Positions 63,535 to 64,000 of a DNA stretch of 64,000 bases are shown here, piece after piece; positions within the stretch are counted from its first letter, which is position 1, and every line of letters starts with the position of its first letter. The position numbers and the translations under genes are program-made. This stretch comes from Pacificoceanicola onchidii (GTDB lineage Bacteria; Pseudomonadota; Alphaproteobacteria; Rhodobacterales; Rhodobacteraceae). The notes beneath the pieces were generated by a model that did no database searches, was not told the origin of the DNA, and saw nothing but the letters and a program-made list of their open reading frames with translations. Where the stretch lies: NCBI RefSeq assembly GCF_004804335.1, contig NZ_SRXY01000001.1:124001-188000 (forward strand), in the 5' to 3' direction.

Positions 63535-64000
63535 ATGATGACGAAATATGCAACTCTGATGACGGGCGCGCTGGTGCTGATCATGGGCACCGCTGGCATG
63601 GCTTCCGCCAAGGGCGGCCCGGACCGCGAAGGGCGCGGCCAGATGATGGAGCAGTGGTTCTCCGAAGTGGATGCCAACGGCGACGGCAAGGTCACGGAAG
63701 ACGAGATCACCGCTTTCAAACTCGCTCGCTTCCAGGAGGCGGACACAGACGGTGACGGCTTCCTCTCCGCCGAGGAAATGGCCGCCTATGGCGACAAGAT
63801 GCGCGAAGAGCGCAAGGCCAAGCGCAGTGCCGCTCGTGCCGAGCGCATGATCGAGCGGATCGATTCCGACGACGATGGCAAGATCAGCGCCGAAGAAGCG
63901 GCGGCCATGGGCCCGGGCAGCGACAAGATGCTGGCGCGGCTGGACGCGGATGACGACGGCGCGGTCAGCCTTGAAGAGCTGCAGGAAATGCGCGGCAAGA
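63535..64000 (+). CDS. EF-hand protein, secreted, cut by the right edge
   Basis: A frame open to the window end (155 residues visible). Signal peptide with MTKYATLMTGALVLIMGTAGMASA, then at least four EF-hand calcium loops (DANGDGKVTEDE, DTDGDGFLSAEE, DSDDDGKISAEE, DADDDGAVSLEE). AGGAAGGA precedes the ATG pair at 63535 and 63538. Periplasmic calcium-binding role is likely. A GCCCC/GGGGC hairpin lies 40 bases upstream (63481-63495). Confidence 0.85.
   Translation, partial: MMTKYATLMTGALVLIMGTAGMASAKGGPDREGRGQMMEQWFSEVDANGDGKVTEDEITAFKLARFQEADTDGDGFLSAEEMAAYGDKMREERKAKRSAARAERMIERIDSDDDGKISAEEAAAMGPGSDKMLARLDADDDGAVSLEELQEMRGK

Noticed and set aside
63357-63746. Minus-strand frame at the right edge
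   Set aside because: It covers the signal peptide and EF-hand repeats of the plus-strand gene and has no own motif.
1-64000. CRISPR arrays or insertion sequences
   Set aside because: No regularly spaced repeats and no transposase gene with terminal repeats were found by eye.

Overview
The window is chromosomal-type, GC-rich DNA from an alphaproteobacterium, most likely a marine Rhodobacteraceae (Roseobacter group). The evidence is the gene content: DmdA-, DddD- and BCCT-type osmolyte genes, tricarballylate TcuAB, choline-sulfatase, CtlX, GbdR/CdhR-like regulators, and serine recombinases paired with RepB-like ParB proteins. All names come from reading translated sequence; no database search was run.

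Region 1 (1-31550) is a catabolic island for onium osmolytes and organic acids. It holds an aldehyde dehydrogenase with an AraC regulator; ctlX with a divergent Lrp regulator; tcuA-tcuB; a GlxA/CdhR-like regulator; and a tight eight-gene operon (7693-15452): Rieske oxygenase of CntA type, choline-sulfatase, SDR, small coupled ORF, beta-keto-acid cleavage enzyme, ALDH, second SDR, and a 3-hydroxyacyl-CoA dehydrogenase-type enzyme. After a GGDEF/EAL protein come a DddD-like double-domain CoA-transferase (DMSP lyase) with a GMC alcohol dehydrogenase, two LysR regulators, and a cassette of acyl-CoA dehydrogenase, acyl-CoA ligase, DmdA-like demethylase, BCCT importer, crotonase and another GlxA-type regulator. 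Both DMSP routes (cleavage and demethylation) therefore seem to sit within 14 kb, sharing one importer.

Region 2 (about 31954-60323) looks like an integrated element. A 14-bp direct repeat bounds it, the right copy lying 5 bp from a tRNA-Gln. The left end carries a serine recombinase and two ParB/RepB-like genes; the right end carries DUF3489, DUF2924 and a second serine recombinase. The interior is a defence island: a C-protein module with a recognisable C-box and a ParB-domain DNA methylase; a Dcm / Vsr / MvaI-BcnI-type restriction system; a zinc-ribbon protein; a two- or three-gene operon with a phospholipase-D-type nuclease and a partner I do not recognise; a GIY-YIG-like protein; and a six-gene operon (50195-57624) encoding a sigma-like factor, a small regulator, an ImmA/IrrE-UvrD helicase-nuclease fusion, a (UBL)2-E2 fusion, a JAB-E1 fusion and a DUF6527 protein. 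This ubiquitin-like operon is the strongest candidate for a little-described system.

Region 3 (60324-64000) returns to ordinary genes: tRNA-Gln, an H-NOX-like protein coupled to a diguanylate cyclase (the H-NOX lacks the heme-ligand histidine), a Nudix hydrolase, a DUF983 protein and the start of an EF-hand protein cut by the window edge.
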